Assembly: GCA_963757605.1 (NCBI GenBank)
Contig: CAVWSF010000001.1
Span: forward strand, 310,001-374,000
DNA from: JAICJC01 sp963757605
GTDB taxonomy: Bacteria > Actinomycetota > Thermoleophilia > Gaiellales > JAICJC01
Direction of reading: 5' to 3'
DNA: 64,000 nt
Shown: one piece after another, positions 23,543 to 33,441 of the stretch
How the letters are laid out: each line of letters starts with the position of its first letter
Numbering within the stretch: the first letter of the stretch is position 1
Translations under genes and position numbers: made by a program
Notes under the pieces: model-generated
What the model saw: only the letters and a program-made list of their open reading frames with translations
What the model was told of the DNA's origin: nothing
The model's database searches: none

Positions 23543-24686
23543 TTGCGGCGTGTTCTATTGATTATGGCTGCGGCCGGGCTCTTGGTGGCCGCCGCCCCTG
23601 CTCAGGCAGCGCTGGTGGGCGAGGCGCCCGCCAACTCATGGCAGACCGATGGCAAGGTGAACGCCATCGTCGTCGCCAACGGCAAGATCTACATCGGCGG
23701 CAGCTTCACGCACGTCATCCCGCCCGGAGGCGGCGCGGCCGTCGCCCGCAACCACCTGGCGGCGCTCGACGTCGCACACCGGTGCCCTGAAGCCATGGAA
23801 CCCGGGCGCGAACGACATCGTGAACGCGCTTGCGGTCAAGCCGAACGGCAAGACCATCTACGCCGGCGGCCACTTCACGAAGGTGCACGGCGCGACCCGG
23901 CTCCACGTGGCAGCGATCAACGCCACCGCGAGCACCCTGCGGCCGTGGAAGGCCAACACGAACGGCAAGGTCGACGTCATCATCACCAACAGGACGCGCG
24001 TCTACATCGGCGGCACGTTCACGACGCTCAAGGGCCATACGCGGAACCGGCTGGGTGCCGTCTCCGCGTCCTCCTCGGCGGCGCTGGCCGCCTGGACGCC
24101 CCACGCCAGCTCCGAGGTCTACACCTTCCAGCTCTCGGCGACGGGCAAGCGGATCTACGTCGGCGGCGCCTTCGACCACATGAACGGCAAGCCGGCGAAC
24201 CACCTTGCGGCCATCAAGACCGCCGGTGCAGGTGCGATCGCCAAGAAGTTCCACTATCACCCGAACTACCCGGTGTTCACGCTGGCGCTGGCCGGCAAGA
24301 CGCTGTACGTCGGCGGCGCGGGCAACGGCGGCCACGTGGCTGCGGTCACGTTCAAGACCAGCCACGTCCGGTGGAACAAGCTCACCGACGGCGACGTCCG
24401 GGCGATCACGCTTCGCCAGGGCCTCGTCTACGTCGGCGGCCACTTCAACAACTACTGCGATGCGGGCGGGAGCGGTACGCCGCTCACCTGCAACGGTGGA
24501 GGAATCGGCCGGCGCAAGTTCCTGGCGCTGAACGAGGCGACCGGCAACCTCACGAACTGGAACCCGATTGGGGACAGTCTCGAGGGCGTGTTCGCGATTC
24601 GCAGCAACAAGGCCCAGGTCATGGCCGGCGGCTCGTTCACCAAGGTGCACGGCGTCGACCAGAAGGGCTTCGTCCGGTTCACCTAG
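23543..24686 (+). CDS. Secreted seven-bladed beta-propeller protein, frame disrupted once
   Basis: The TTG start at 23543 follows GGGAGG and opens a signal peptide (LLIMAAAGLLVAAAPAQA). Blade motifs are IYIGGSF, then after the shift IYAGGHF, VYIGGTF, IYVGGAF, LYVGGAG, VYVGGHF and VMAGGSF, seven in all, parallel to the protein at 21554. The reading frame changes by one inserted base near 23775, between LAALD and TGALKPWNPGAND. Apart from that the gene is complete at about 380 residues. Function as for its paralogue. Confidence 0.8.
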
Positions 24687-24714
24687 GCCGGCGAGCTCAC
24701 ACGCAGCACACCAC

Positions 24715-24739
24715 GCGGCGGGGGCCCAGCCCCCGCCGC
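24715..24739. terminator. Hairpin terminator between convergent genes
   Basis: A perfect 11-bp GC stem (GCGGCGGGGGC / GCCCCCGCCGC) with a CCA loop, 29 bp after the propeller stop and just before the end of the minus-strand E2 gene. No U-tract. Confidence 0.7.
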
Positions 24740-24744
24740 GGCCG

Positions 24745-25801
24745 TTAAGCCTCGCGGCCCTCGAGCCCGGCGATGACGTCGAGCAGGAAGGCGGACGCCA
24801 CCGCGCCGTCGACGACGCGATGGTCGAACGTGCAGGAGACGAGGCCGATCTCGCGCACGAGGATGGCGCCGTCGATCACCGCCGGCCGGGGGGCGATGCG
24901 GTGGAGGCCGAGGATGGCGACCTCCGGATGGTTCACGAGCGGCGTCGCGAAGAGCCCGCCGAGCCGGCCGGCGCTCGAGACGGTGAACGTCGAGCCGCGC
25001 AGCTGCTCCGGTGCGAGCGTCCCGGCGGCGGCCGCGGCGCCCAGCTCGGCGACCTCCGCCGCGAGCTGCTCGACCGGCTTCGCCGCGGCGTCGCGGACGA
25101 CCGGGACGACCAGGCCCGCCTCGGTCTGCACCGCCACCCCGAGGTGGACGTCGTCCAGGTAGACGATCTCGTCGCGCTCCAGGCGCGCGTTCAGCGCCGG
25201 ATGGCGGCCGAGCGCTGCGGCCGTCGCCTGGAGCACGAACGGCAGATAGCTGAGCTCGCCGCGGCGTACGGAGAGTGGCGTGAAGTCGCACTCCTCGACG
25301 ACGGTGACGGCGGGCACCTCGCGGTGGGATCGGCTCAGGTGCTCGGCGATGGCGCGCCGTACGCCGCGCAACGGCTCGCGCCGCCCACCGCCCGCCCCGC
25401 CCGCCGCGGCCCGCACGGCGGCCTCGGTCACCAGCCCGTCCCCGGCCAGCGCCGAGAGGTCGACGCCCAACTCCGCAGCCAGCCGGCGCACCGCCGGCGT
25501 CGCCTGCACACGACTTTGCGCCGACTTTGTCACGGCCGTGAGGGGTGTTACCTGGTAACGCATCCTCCGCACCGATCACGACGAGCAGGTCGCCGACCGG
25601 GACGACCGCGCCCTCCTCGGCCAGTATGCGGCTCACGACGCCGGACGCCGGCGAGGGCACCTCGACGGTCGCTTTGTCAGTCTGGATCTCGACGAGCAGG
25701 TCGTCCTCGGCCACCTCCTGGCCGGGGGCGACCAGCCAGCGAACGATCTCCCCCTCGGCCACCCCCTCGCCCAGGTCGGGCATGCGGAACTCGTACGCCA
25801 T
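24745..25801 (-). CDS. 2-oxoacid dehydrogenase E2 (dihydrolipoamide acyltransferase), frame disrupted once
   Basis: E2 core of the branched-chain 2-oxoacid dehydrogenase complex, transferring acyl groups from lipoyl-lysine to CoA. The lipoyl domain (PDLGEGVAEGEIVRW, lipoylation at QTDKATVEV) is in one frame. The E3/E1-binding domain (ATPAVRRLAAELGVDLSAL) and catalytic domain with FDHRVVDGAVASAFL are in the next, after a single-base insertion between 25500 and 25572. The combined length of about 351 residues is at the short end of the family. The ATG follows the E1-beta stop directly. Which acyl-CoA is made rests on context. Confidence 0.88.
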
Positions 25802-26764
25802 TTAGAACGCCATGACCTTGCCAATTGCCGCGAGCACGCGCCCCGGGGAGGGCAGGTAGGCGTCCTCGATCGTCCAGTACGGATACGGCACGTCGTAGCC
25901 GGTGACGCGCACGATCGGCGCGCGCAGGTCGAGGATCGCCTTCTCGGCCAGGACGGCCGCCACCTCGGCCGCGAAGCCCGCCACGCGCGGCGCCTCGGCG
26001 ACGACGACCGCCCGGCCGGTCTTCCCCACCGACTCGAGCAGCGCGCCCTCGTCGAGCGGCTTCAGCGACCGCAGGTCGAGCACCTCGACCGAAGCGTCGG
26101 CGCGCTCGGCGGCCGCCTCCGCAACCGCCACCATGGCGCCGTAGGCCACGAGCGTCACGTCCGAGCCGGTCCGCGCCACCCGCGCCTTCCCCAGCGGCAC
26201 GACGTGCTCGCCCTCGGGCACCTCGCCGCGGGCCGTGCGGTAGATCAGCTTCGGCTCGAGCACGACGACCGGGTCGGCGTCGCGGATCGCGGCCGCGATC
26301 AGGCCCTTGGCGTCGGCCGGCGTCGAGGGGATCGCCACCTTGATCCCGGGCGTGTGGACGTAGTAGGCCTCCGGCGAGTCGTCGTGCAGCTCAGGCGCGC
26401 GCACGCGGCCACCGTAGGGCATCCGCACGGTGATCGGGAACTCCATCGCCCCACCGGTGCGCCAGCGGTAGCGGCCGACGTGGCAGATGAGCTGGTCGAG
26501 GCACGGGTAGGAGAACGCGTCGTACTGCATCTCGCACACCGGCCGGAACCCCGCCATCGCGAGGCCCACCGCCGTCCCCAGGATGCCGGCCTCGGCAAGC
26601 GGCGTGTCGACGCAGCGGTCGCTCCCGAACCGCTCCCGCAGGCCCGCGGTCGCCCGGAAGACGCCGCCCAGCGTGCCCACGTCCTCGCCCATCACCATGA
26701 CCGACGGGTCGCGCTCCATCTCGGTGTGCAGGCCGTCGTTCACGGCCTCGACGAGCGTCTTCAC
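25802..26764 (-). CDS. 2-oxoacid dehydrogenase E1 beta subunit
   Basis: 320 residues. Transketolase-like pyrimidine-binding domain (MVMGEDVGTLGGVFRATAGL, DTPLAEAGILGTAVGLA, EMQYDAFSYPCLDQL) and C-terminal domain (VLDLRSLKPLD, VVVAEAPRVAGFAAEV). It pairs with the alpha subunit to bind thiamine diphosphate. The GTG start overlaps the alpha-subunit stop (GTGA). Branched-chain substrate is preferred over pyruvate because the heterotetrameric form with this operon order is usual for BCKDH in actinobacteria; pyruvate or acetoin enzymes remain possible. Confidence 0.92.
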   Translation of the reverse strand: MKTLVEAVNDGLHTEMERDPSVMVMGEDVGTLGGVFRATAGLRERFGSDRCVDTPLAEAGILGTAVGLAMAGFRPVCEMQYDAFSYPCLDQLICHVGRYRWRTGGAMEFPITVRMPYGGRVRAPELHDDSPEAYYVHTPGIKVAIPSTPADAKGLIAAAIRDADPVVVLEPKLIYRTARGEVPEGEHVVPLGKARVARTGSDVTLVAYGAMVAVAEAAAERADASVEVLDLRSLKPLDEGALLESVGKTGRAVVVAEAPRVAGFAAEVAAVLAEKAILDLRAPIVRVTGYDVPYPYWTIEDAYLPSPGRVLAAIGKVMAF

Positions 26765-27840
26765 GGGCCGTCCTCGGCGAGGAGGCGCAGGAGCTCCGCG
26801 CGCTCGGCCATGAGCTCCGGCGGCGGATCGGCGTAGGCGGTGTCGAAGACGAGCGCCGGGTCGGGCGCCGGCAGCGCCTCCGCCGCGGCGATCCCCTCGC
26901 GCATCGCCGCAAGCGCCTCCGCCCGCGCGGCCTCGGCCAGCTCGTCGGTGAGGAGCCCGCGGCGGCGCAGGTAGCCCTCGTAGCGGGCCAGGCATTCGTT
27001 TCGGCGCTCCTCCTCGACCCGCGCCTCGTCGATGTAGAGCGACGGGTCGTCGGCCGTGGCGTGCGGCGCCATCCTGTAGGTGACGGCCTCGACGAGCGTC
27101 GGCCCCTCCCCCGCCCGCGCGCGCTCTACCGCCTGGCGGGTCGCGTCGTAGACCGCGAGCACGTCGCCGCCGTCGACGCGGACGCCCGGCATGCCGTAGC
27201 CGGCCGCCTTGTCGGCCAGCGTCGCGGCCCGCGTCTGGGCCTCGAGCGGCGTCGAGATCGCCCACTGGTTGTTGTTGCACATGAGCACGAGCGGCGCGTG
27301 CATCACGGCCGCGAAGTTCGCGCCCTCGTGGAAGGCGCCCTCCGAGGTCGCGCCGTCGCCGAAGTAACAGACCGCGCAGCCGCGCTCGCCGCGCAGGCGA
27401 AGCCCCCACGCGAGCCCGGCGGCATGCGGGACGTGTGTGGCGATGGGCACGCAGATCGAGGCGACATGGCGCTCGCGCGGGTCCCACCACCCGGCCGGGT
27501 GGCCGCGCCACCACGCCAGGATCGTCGCCGGCGCCATGCCGCGCAGGAGCCCGATGGCCGACTCGCGGTAGGACGGGAACACCCAGTCGCCGTCCTCGAG
27601 CGCGTGCACTGACCCGGCCTGGATCGCCTCGGTGCCCCAGTAGATGGCGTAGGTGCCGATCCGGCCCTGGCGGTGGTAGGTGACCGAGCGCTCGTCGTAG
27701 GTGCGAAGCAGCACCATCGAGCGGTGAAGCGCGAGGAGGCCGGCGTCGTCGAGGCCCTCCACCTCGCCGTCCGGGTGCCCGTCGCCGTCGCCGATCACGC
27801 GACGCAGCTCGGGCATGGCCGGCGAGGGCTCGACGCGCAT
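26761..27840 (-). CDS. 2-oxoacid dehydrogenase E1 alpha subunit
   Basis: 359 residues. The ThDP-binding motif is FGDGATSEGAFHEGANFA with MCNNNQWAISTP, and the substrate-loop region RMAPHATADDPSLY follows. It opens MRVEPSPAMPELRR. An ATG four codons earlier (27852) lies within the operator palindrome and its symmetric -10 hexamer TACGAT, so 27840 is the better start. It is the first gene of E1a-E1b-E2. E3 (lipoamide dehydrogenase) is not in the window. Confidence 0.92.
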   Translation of the reverse strand: MRVEPSPAMPELRRVIGDGDGHPDGEVEGLDDAGLLALHRSMVLLRTYDERSVTYHRQGRIGTYAIYWGTEAIQAGSVHALEDGDWVFPSYRESAIGLLRGMAPATILAWWRGHPAGWWDPRERHVASICVPIATHVPHAAGLAWGLRLRGERGCAVCYFGDGATSEGAFHEGANFAAVMHAPLVLMCNNNQWAISTPLEAQTRAATLADKAAGYGMPGVRVDGGDVLAVYDATRQAVERARAGEGPTLVEAVTYRMAPHATADDPSLYIDEARVEEERRNECLARYEGYLRRRGLLTDELAEAARAEALAAMREGIAAAEALPAPDPALVFDTAYADPPPELMAERAELLRLLAEDGP

Positions 27841-27849
27841 GCTGGCCCG

Positions 27850-27872
27850 CATCGTAGTCCGAGACTACGATG
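27850..27872. promoter_or_regulatory. Shared operator/promoter of the BCKDH and paa operons
   Basis: A perfect palindrome, CATCGTAGTC and GACTACGATG around a CGA spacer, in the 38 bp between E1-alpha and paaA. Each half contains the -10 hexamer TACGAT for one direction; for paaA it lies 7 nt before the GTG. A TetR-type repressor such as PaaR binding here would block both promoters. No regulator gene is adjacent. Confidence 0.7.
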
Positions 27873-27878
27873 TAGCTC

Positions 27879-28778
27879 GTGACCAGCGAGGCTGCGTTCC
27901 TCGAGCACGTCCAGTCGGGAGGGGTCGTCGAGGCGGGCGACCCGATGCCCGACGAATACCGCGTGCTCCTGGTCAAGTTCATCGCCATGCACGGGAACTC
28001 CGAGCTGATGGGCGTCCTGCCCGAGCGCGACTGGATCCTGCGCGCGCCGACGCTCCAGCGCAAGCTGGCGCTGACGGCGAAGGTGCAGGACGAGGTCGGC
28101 CACGCCCAGCTCATCTACCGCGTCTGCGAGGACCTGGGCGCGCCGCGCGAGCAGCTGCTCGACGACCTGCTCGAGGGGCGGGCGAAGTTCCACAACGTGT
28201 TCCATTACCCAACCCGCACGTGGGGAGACGTCGGCGTCATCGCCTGGCTCATCGACGCGGCCGCGATCGTGTCGCAGAAAGCGCTTCTCAAGTGCTCCTA
28301 CGCGCCGTACGCGAGGATCATGAAGAAGATCTGCTGGGAGGAGTCGTTCCACATCCTCCACGGCCGCGACGTCATCCTGGCGATGATGAACGGCACCCAG
28401 GAGCAGCGCGAGCTGGTGCAGGAGGCCGTCATCCGCTGGTGGGGGCCGATCATGCAGTTCCACGGCACCCGGATGCCGCCGGAGAGCGACCTCGTGCTCC
28501 AATACCGGATAAAGACGAAGGACAACGAGTCGCTGCGCCAGGAGTTCCTCGACGGCTACGTGCCCCAGATCCGCGAGCTCGGCCTCGAGATCCCCGACCC
28601 CGCGCTGCGCTACGACGAGGGCGAGGGCCGCTGGCTCTACACCGAGCCGGACTGGGACGAGCTGCGCCAGGTCGTCTCCGGGCACGGGCCGGCAAGCGCG
28701 GACCGGCTCGAGCTGCGCCGGCGGATGCGCGACGCGAACGCCTGGGTGCGGCGCGCGGTGCTCGCCGACGCCGCATGA
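27879..28778 (+). CDS. paaA: Phenylacetyl-CoA epoxidase subunit A (catalytic)
   Basis: Diiron oxygenase subunit that forms 1,2-epoxyphenylacetyl-CoA from phenylacetyl-CoA. 299 residues. The ferritin-like four-helix bundle carries carboxylate/His iron ligands in KVQDEVGHAQL and CWEESFHILHGRD. It opens the paaABCD operon, overlapping paaB by ATGA. The GTG start lies 7 nt after the TACGAT hexamer that forms half of the operator. The length matches the family. Confidence 0.96.
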   Translation: MTSEAAFLEHVQSGGVVEAGDPMPDEYRVLLVKFIAMHGNSELMGVLPERDWILRAPTLQRKLALTAKVQDEVGHAQLIYRVCEDLGAPREQLLDDLLEGRAKFHNVFHYPTRTWGDVGVIAWLIDAAAIVSQKALLKCSYAPYARIMKKICWEESFHILHGRDVILAMMNGTQEQRELVQEAVIRWWGPIMQFHGTRMPPESDLVLQYRIKTKDNESLRQEFLDGYVPQIRELGLEIPDPALRYDEGEGRWLYTEPDWDELRQVVSGHGPASADRLELRRRMRDANAWVRRAVLADAA

Positions 28779-29053
28779 TCTGGGAGGTCTTCCGGCAGGA
28801 GCGCGAGGGCGCCGCCTTCGCCCATGCCGGGTCGCTCGAGGCGGCGGACGAGGCGTTCGCGCGGGCCTATGCGCACGAGCTCTACGGTCGCCGCAACGAG
28901 TCGCGCGCGCTGTGGCTCGTCCCCCGTGCCGAGGTGCGCACGGTGGACGAGTTCGTCGACGAGTTCGAGCGCAACTACCGCCGCGTCGACGGCTACTCGC
29001 TGAAGTCGCGGCTCAGGGAGGCGCGTGAGCGCGCGGGCACTCAGCCGGACTGA
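28775..29053 (+). CDS. paaB: Phenylacetyl-CoA epoxidase subunit B
   Basis: 92 residues. IWEVFRQEREGAAFAHAGSL and the LYGRRNESRALWLVPRAEV core are standard PaaB, a small structural subunit that bridges PaaAC heterodimers. Its start overlaps the paaA stop by four bases and its end overlaps paaC by 29 bp. The last residues (REARERAGTQPD) are variable in the family. Confidence 0.93.
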   Translation: MIWEVFRQEREGAAFAHAGSLEAADEAFARAYAHELYGRRNESRALWLVPRAEVRTVDEFVDEFERNYRRVDGYSLKSRLREARERAGTQPD

Positions 29054-29711
29054 CGCCCTCCTGGCGGCCGCCGACGACGAGCTGATCCTCGGCTGGCGCG
29101 ACTCGGAGTGGACCGGCATCGCGCCGTCGCTCGAGGAGGACGTGGCCTTCTCGTCGATCGCCCAGAACGAGATCGGCCACGCCCGCGCGCTCTACGAGCT
29201 GGCCGCGCGCGAGACGGGCGGCGACGCCGACGCGCTGGCGTTCGACCGGCAGCCCGCCGACTACCGCTGCTGCCCGCTCGTGGAGCTCCACCGGCTCGAC
29301 TGGGCAGACACGATCGCGCGCCACTGGCTCTACGAGACCGCCGACGCGGTGCGCATCGAGGATCTGGCGGCGTCGGACTGGCCCGAGCTGGCGGGGCTGG
29401 CGCGCAAGATCCAGCGGGAGGAGGCCTACCACCGCCTGCACGCCGACATGTGGGTTGACCGGCTGGCGGGCGGCGAGGAGCGGGCCCGGCTCGGTGGGGC
29501 CCTCGAGGCGACCTGGCTCTACGCGCTTGGCGTGCTCGACGGGCCGCTAAGGCAGCGGTTCCGCGACCGCGTCGCCGCGCGCCTGCCGTGGTTCGACGCC
29601 GCGGGCGAGCCGGCCGCCGAGCACAGCCGCGGGACGCACACCGCCGAGCTCGAGCCGCTCTGGGACGAGATGACGATGGTGCGCCGGTCGGTGCCGGGGG
29701 CGCAGTGGTGA
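29025..29711 (+). CDS. paaC: Phenylacetyl-CoA epoxidase subunit C (structural)
   Basis: 228 residues. A ferritin-like bundle like PaaA; the remnant ligand helices read IAQNEIGHARALYE and IQREEAYHRLHAD. PaaC stabilises PaaA and does not itself catalyse in studied complexes. It begins inside paaB at GTG 29025, and its stop overlaps the paaD GTG, so the cluster is translationally coupled. Confidence 0.93.
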   Translation: MSARALSRTDALLAAADDELILGWRDSEWTGIAPSLEEDVAFSSIAQNEIGHARALYELAARETGGDADALAFDRQPADYRCCPLVELHRLDWADTIARHWLYETADAVRIEDLAASDWPELAGLARKIQREEAYHRLHADMWVDRLAGGEERARLGGALEATWLYALGVLDGPLRQRFRDRVAARLPWFDAAGEPAAEHSRGTHTAELEPLWDEMTMVRRSVPGAQW

Positions 29712-30192
29712 CGGCCGAGCAGGTGTGGGCGGCGCTCGCCGAGGTGCCCGACCCCGAGATCCCCGTGATCTCGCTGGTCGACCTGGGCGTCGTCCGCGAC
29801 GTGGCCGTCGACGGCGACCGGGTCACGATCGAGTTCACGCCTACGTTCCTGGGCTGTCCGGCCCTGGAGGCGATGCGCGATCGCATGGCCGATGCCGTGC
29901 GCGGCCTGGGCGGCACGCCGGACGTCCGCGTCGTCCTCGACGACTCGTGGAGCACCGACCGGATCACGCCGGAGGGACGCGCCAAGCTGCGCGAGGCCGG
30001 TTTCGCCCCACCCCTCCCGCGCGCCGCCGGCGAGCCCGACGCTCGTGCAGCTTCAGGCAACGCGCGTTTCGCTGCCCGTACTGCGGGTCGGCCGAGACCC
30101 ACCTCGAGAACCTCTTCGGGCCGACGCCCTGCCGCTCGATCCGTTACTGCGACGCCTGCAAGCAGCCGTTCGAGCAGTTCAAGACCATCTGA
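29708..30192 (+). CDS. paaD: Phenylacetate degradation protein PaaD (MIP18-like), frame disrupted
   Basis: The N-terminal DUF59/MIP18 domain (PDPEIPVISLVDLGVV, FTPTFLGCPALEAM) is intact. The C-terminal zinc ribbon (CPYCGSAETHLENLFGPTPC, then CDACKQPFEQFKTI) is in another frame. A segment TLVQLQ in the third frame suggests two separate single-base insertions near 30036 and 30058; the total length of 485 nt fits two extra bases. PaaD probably helps assemble iron sites of the epoxidase. The reductase subunit PaaE is not encoded next to it. Confidence 0.85.
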
Positions 30193-30198
30193 CGGGAT

Positions 30199-33100
30199 TC
30201 AGCGCACCCACATCCGGTCGACGATGGGGGCGTTCCCGGGCACCGGCGCGAATTGGTAGTTGCCGACGCGTTTGGATGTGAACCCGAGGCTGATGCTCCC
30301 GCCGATCAGGATGAGACGCGCCGAGTCTGTGACGCGTCGATCGATCGCCACCCAGGCCCGCGTGCCCTGATACTGGCCTTCGCTCTGGTTTGCCCGGGCG
30401 GCCCTCAGTTCGCCCGGGGTGATGAGTCCAGGCTGAATCTGGAGGATGAAGTCCTCGGCGGCAACATAGTCAGCGGCCCACGACACCAGCACGACGTCCG
30501 GTTCGTAGATCGGCTCCCCTTCTGCTGTTGCCGGCACGAGCCGCGCCCGAAACCCGAGGGTGTTCAGAAGCTCGATCAGGTAGCCGGCGCCGGCGCCGGT
30601 GTAGGAGAAGACCGAAACCGGTTTGCCGTGGCTCGGCGAGCCACGTGCGAGGTTCTGGGCGCGGGCAGGCTCGTGGGTGTATGGGCAGTAGGGTCGATAC
30701 CCGGGGAAGTTGGGCGGGATCATCTGGCACGTCGATCGCACTTGGACCAGGGCGATGCCGCCGCCCAGGATGCCGGCGAGCTTCGGGCGGTCGACGGCGT
30801 ACGCGATCGCCCGCCGCGCGCGGCGATCGCGTCCCAACGGCGAGTTCGGTGCAATGGTGAGCAAGGTCGTGCCGGGATACGCGGATGGGTGGGTCTGAGC
30901 GGCATCGTTGGTCTGGATCTCATGGATCTGCTGCTTGTTGACAGTCGCGTAGTAGAGCCAGTCGGCGGTGCCGTGCTCGACTGCGGAGATGGCCTGGCGG
31001 GGTGTGTTGGAGAAACGCCAGACGATGCGATCCGGATATCCGTCCGGTTGCGCGTCGTGCGACCACTCGTGGAAGTTCGGGTTGCGTTCGAGGACGGCGT
31101 GCCTGGTTCTGTAGTGGGTGATCATGTACGGGCCGGTGGCGGGCACTGGATGAAGACCGGAGTCGGTTCGCGGGATGTTGCCGGGCACCGCAAACGCGGC
31201 CGGCGTCGCCAGCTTCGCGAGGAAGTCGGGATCGGGGTGCCGCAGATGAAACGTGATCGTCCCAGTCTTGTCGTCCACCACGACTCCGCGGTTCAGGTGG
31301 CACGACCTCGGAGACGCCATGCATTCCGGTGCGCCGACGATCGCGTCGAAGAGGTCTGACGTCGGGGGTGGGTGATACTTGAGCAGGTACGCGGCATTGA
31401 CCGAGTACGATCGCTCGATGCCGTGGCGGATGTCGCTCGCGCGCACCGGCCTTCCGGTTGAGTATCTGAGCCCCCGTCGCAGCTGGAATGCGTACGTGAG
31501 TCCACCGTCGGTGGGCGTCGGAAGCGCCGAAGCCAGATCGGCGACCACCGTCCCGCCGTCGGGACCGGCGACTCGTTTGAAGTCGACGAGGCCGTCGTTC
31601 GTCATCGTGAGCTTGTCCACCAGTTGAGGACGAGCCGCCTCAACGCTTTGGGGGTCGGTCGTTGGCACCATCCCGTCGGGCGGCGGTACGGCGAGCGCGA
31701 TAGTCAACGTCCCGCCACGGTGCTCCTCGGGGGATGTCGTGGTGGTGATCGCCGCGCCGTCGCCTAGCGCTGCCAGATCCTGCGGATTGGCACCCACCGC
31801 CAGGCTCGGCTTGATCTGGCCCGTCTTGGCATCGAGGCGGACGATCTTCGCGGAGCCGCGGGCTGCCACCCAGACGGCGTCGCCGACCACCGCCACGCCC
31901 TGCGTATCGTCGGCTCGAGTCGGGAACGTGGCCACCACGAGTGTGCCGGGGTCGATCCGCGAGACCGACCCGTCCAGGCTATTGGTCACCCACACCGCGT
32001 CGGCTCCGGTGGCGATGCCGTTGGGTCCGTGGCCGACCGCGATCGGCGTAGCCGCGGTACCGGTGGCCGGATCGATCGGCGTCACCGTCCCGACCGACTC
32101 GTTCGTGACCCACACCTTGCCGAACTTGACCGCGACTCGCGTGGGATTGGTCCCGAGCAGGGAACGTGCCTACGAGCCGGCCCGTGTCCGGGTCGATCTT
32201 CGCGACCGCGCCGTCGACGCTGAGCGCGACCCACACGGCTCCCTCACCGACTGCGATTCCCGAGGGGCCGTTCCCCACATAGATCGGATCGCCGACCGCC
32301 TTGCCGTCGGCCACCTCCGACACGGTGCCGTCGCCCGAGTTCGCCACCCACACGCTGCCCTCACCCACGGCGACCGCATCCGGCCCGTCGCCGACATTGA
32401 CCACCTGCGTCCGGTCGGTGGCAGTGTCCACGGAGAGGACGGTGTCGTCCGAATAGCGCGGGAGCCAGACGACCTTCCCGTCGACGGCCACCCCGACCGG
32501 CGCCTCGCCCAAGTCCACCGGCGTACTGGCGCTCCCGCCTGACGAAACCAGGCTGAACGAGTTGCTGGCCAACCCGACCGACGACGCTTCGCCGCCTCTC
32601 ACGAAGATGACGCCGATCGCGGACACCACGGCCACCGCAAGCGCCACACCCGCGACCATCCATGCCGTCGACGACCGCCGCCGCTTCGGCGCCGGCACGA
32701 CCGGAACCGCGGGGAGCGGCGTCTCCGAGATGACCTCGACCAGCCGCACCGGCGCCTCGATCCCCTTGAACCGGCGCGTCCGCGCGGCCGAGAACTGCAC
32801 GCCATCGACGCGTTGCGAGAGATTGACAACCGTCTCGCTGGCCAGAACCTGACCCGGGGCCGCGACCGAGCACAGCCTCGCGGCGAGGTTCAGCGCACCG
32901 CCCCGATAGCCGCCCTCGGTCGGCACCGCCTCGCCCGCATCCAGCCCCACCCCGACCCCCACCGGGAAGACGGCTCCGTCCTCGCTCGACGGCGTGCGCA
33001 GGCGCCGCTGAAGCTCCACCGCCGCCCGCAGCGCCTGCCGCGCCGACCCGAACACGCACAGCGCCTCATCGCCGCGTAGCTCCAGCAGCTCGCCCGCGAA

Positions 33101-33268
33101 CTCCGGAACCGTGCCTCGGACGATCTCGGCGAACGACGCCGCCAGGTCCGACGCCGCCTCGTCGCCCTGCTCCTTCGTAAACCGCGTATAGCCGCGCACA
33201 TCCGCGATCAGGAATGTCCGCAGTTCGGTTGGTGCGATCGGAACCGGCCCGTCCGTATCGTCTGCCAC
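30199..33268 (-). CDS. Class III nucleotide cyclase - membrane helix - beta-propeller - ABC substrate-binding fusion; frame disrupted once
   Basis: About 1020 residues when read through one inserted base near 32160. Residues 15-180 are a class III adenylate/guanylate cyclase domain: metal-binding Asp23 (LIADVRG) and Asp67 (LRGDEAL), and the transition-state pair Asn127/Arg131 (ALNLAARL). A membrane helix spans about 202-223. Outside, YVTN/Vgb-like propeller repeats (VWVANSGDGTV, VWVTNSLDGSV) run to about residue 500. A complete family 5 peptide/nickel substrate-binding domain (HRGGTLTIALAVPP onward) ends the protein. Inference: ligand binding outside controls cyclic nucleotide synthesis inside. 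No permease or ATPase genes are adjacent. The GTG at 33268 has TAGACT 9 nt upstream. Confidence 0.85.
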
Positions 33269-33441
33269 GATCGCCGGAGTCTACGACATGCGCGACGGAG
33301 TGCCGGTTTCGCGAGCCGCGCGAGCCGCCGCGCCGGCCAATTGTTCGCGGTCTGTCAAGGTTTCCGTCCCAGCCTTGATCCGAACCTGGGGCCTGCCGTT
33401 ACTTAGAGCGAGGGCAACGATTCACAAGGGGGCTGAATCAG

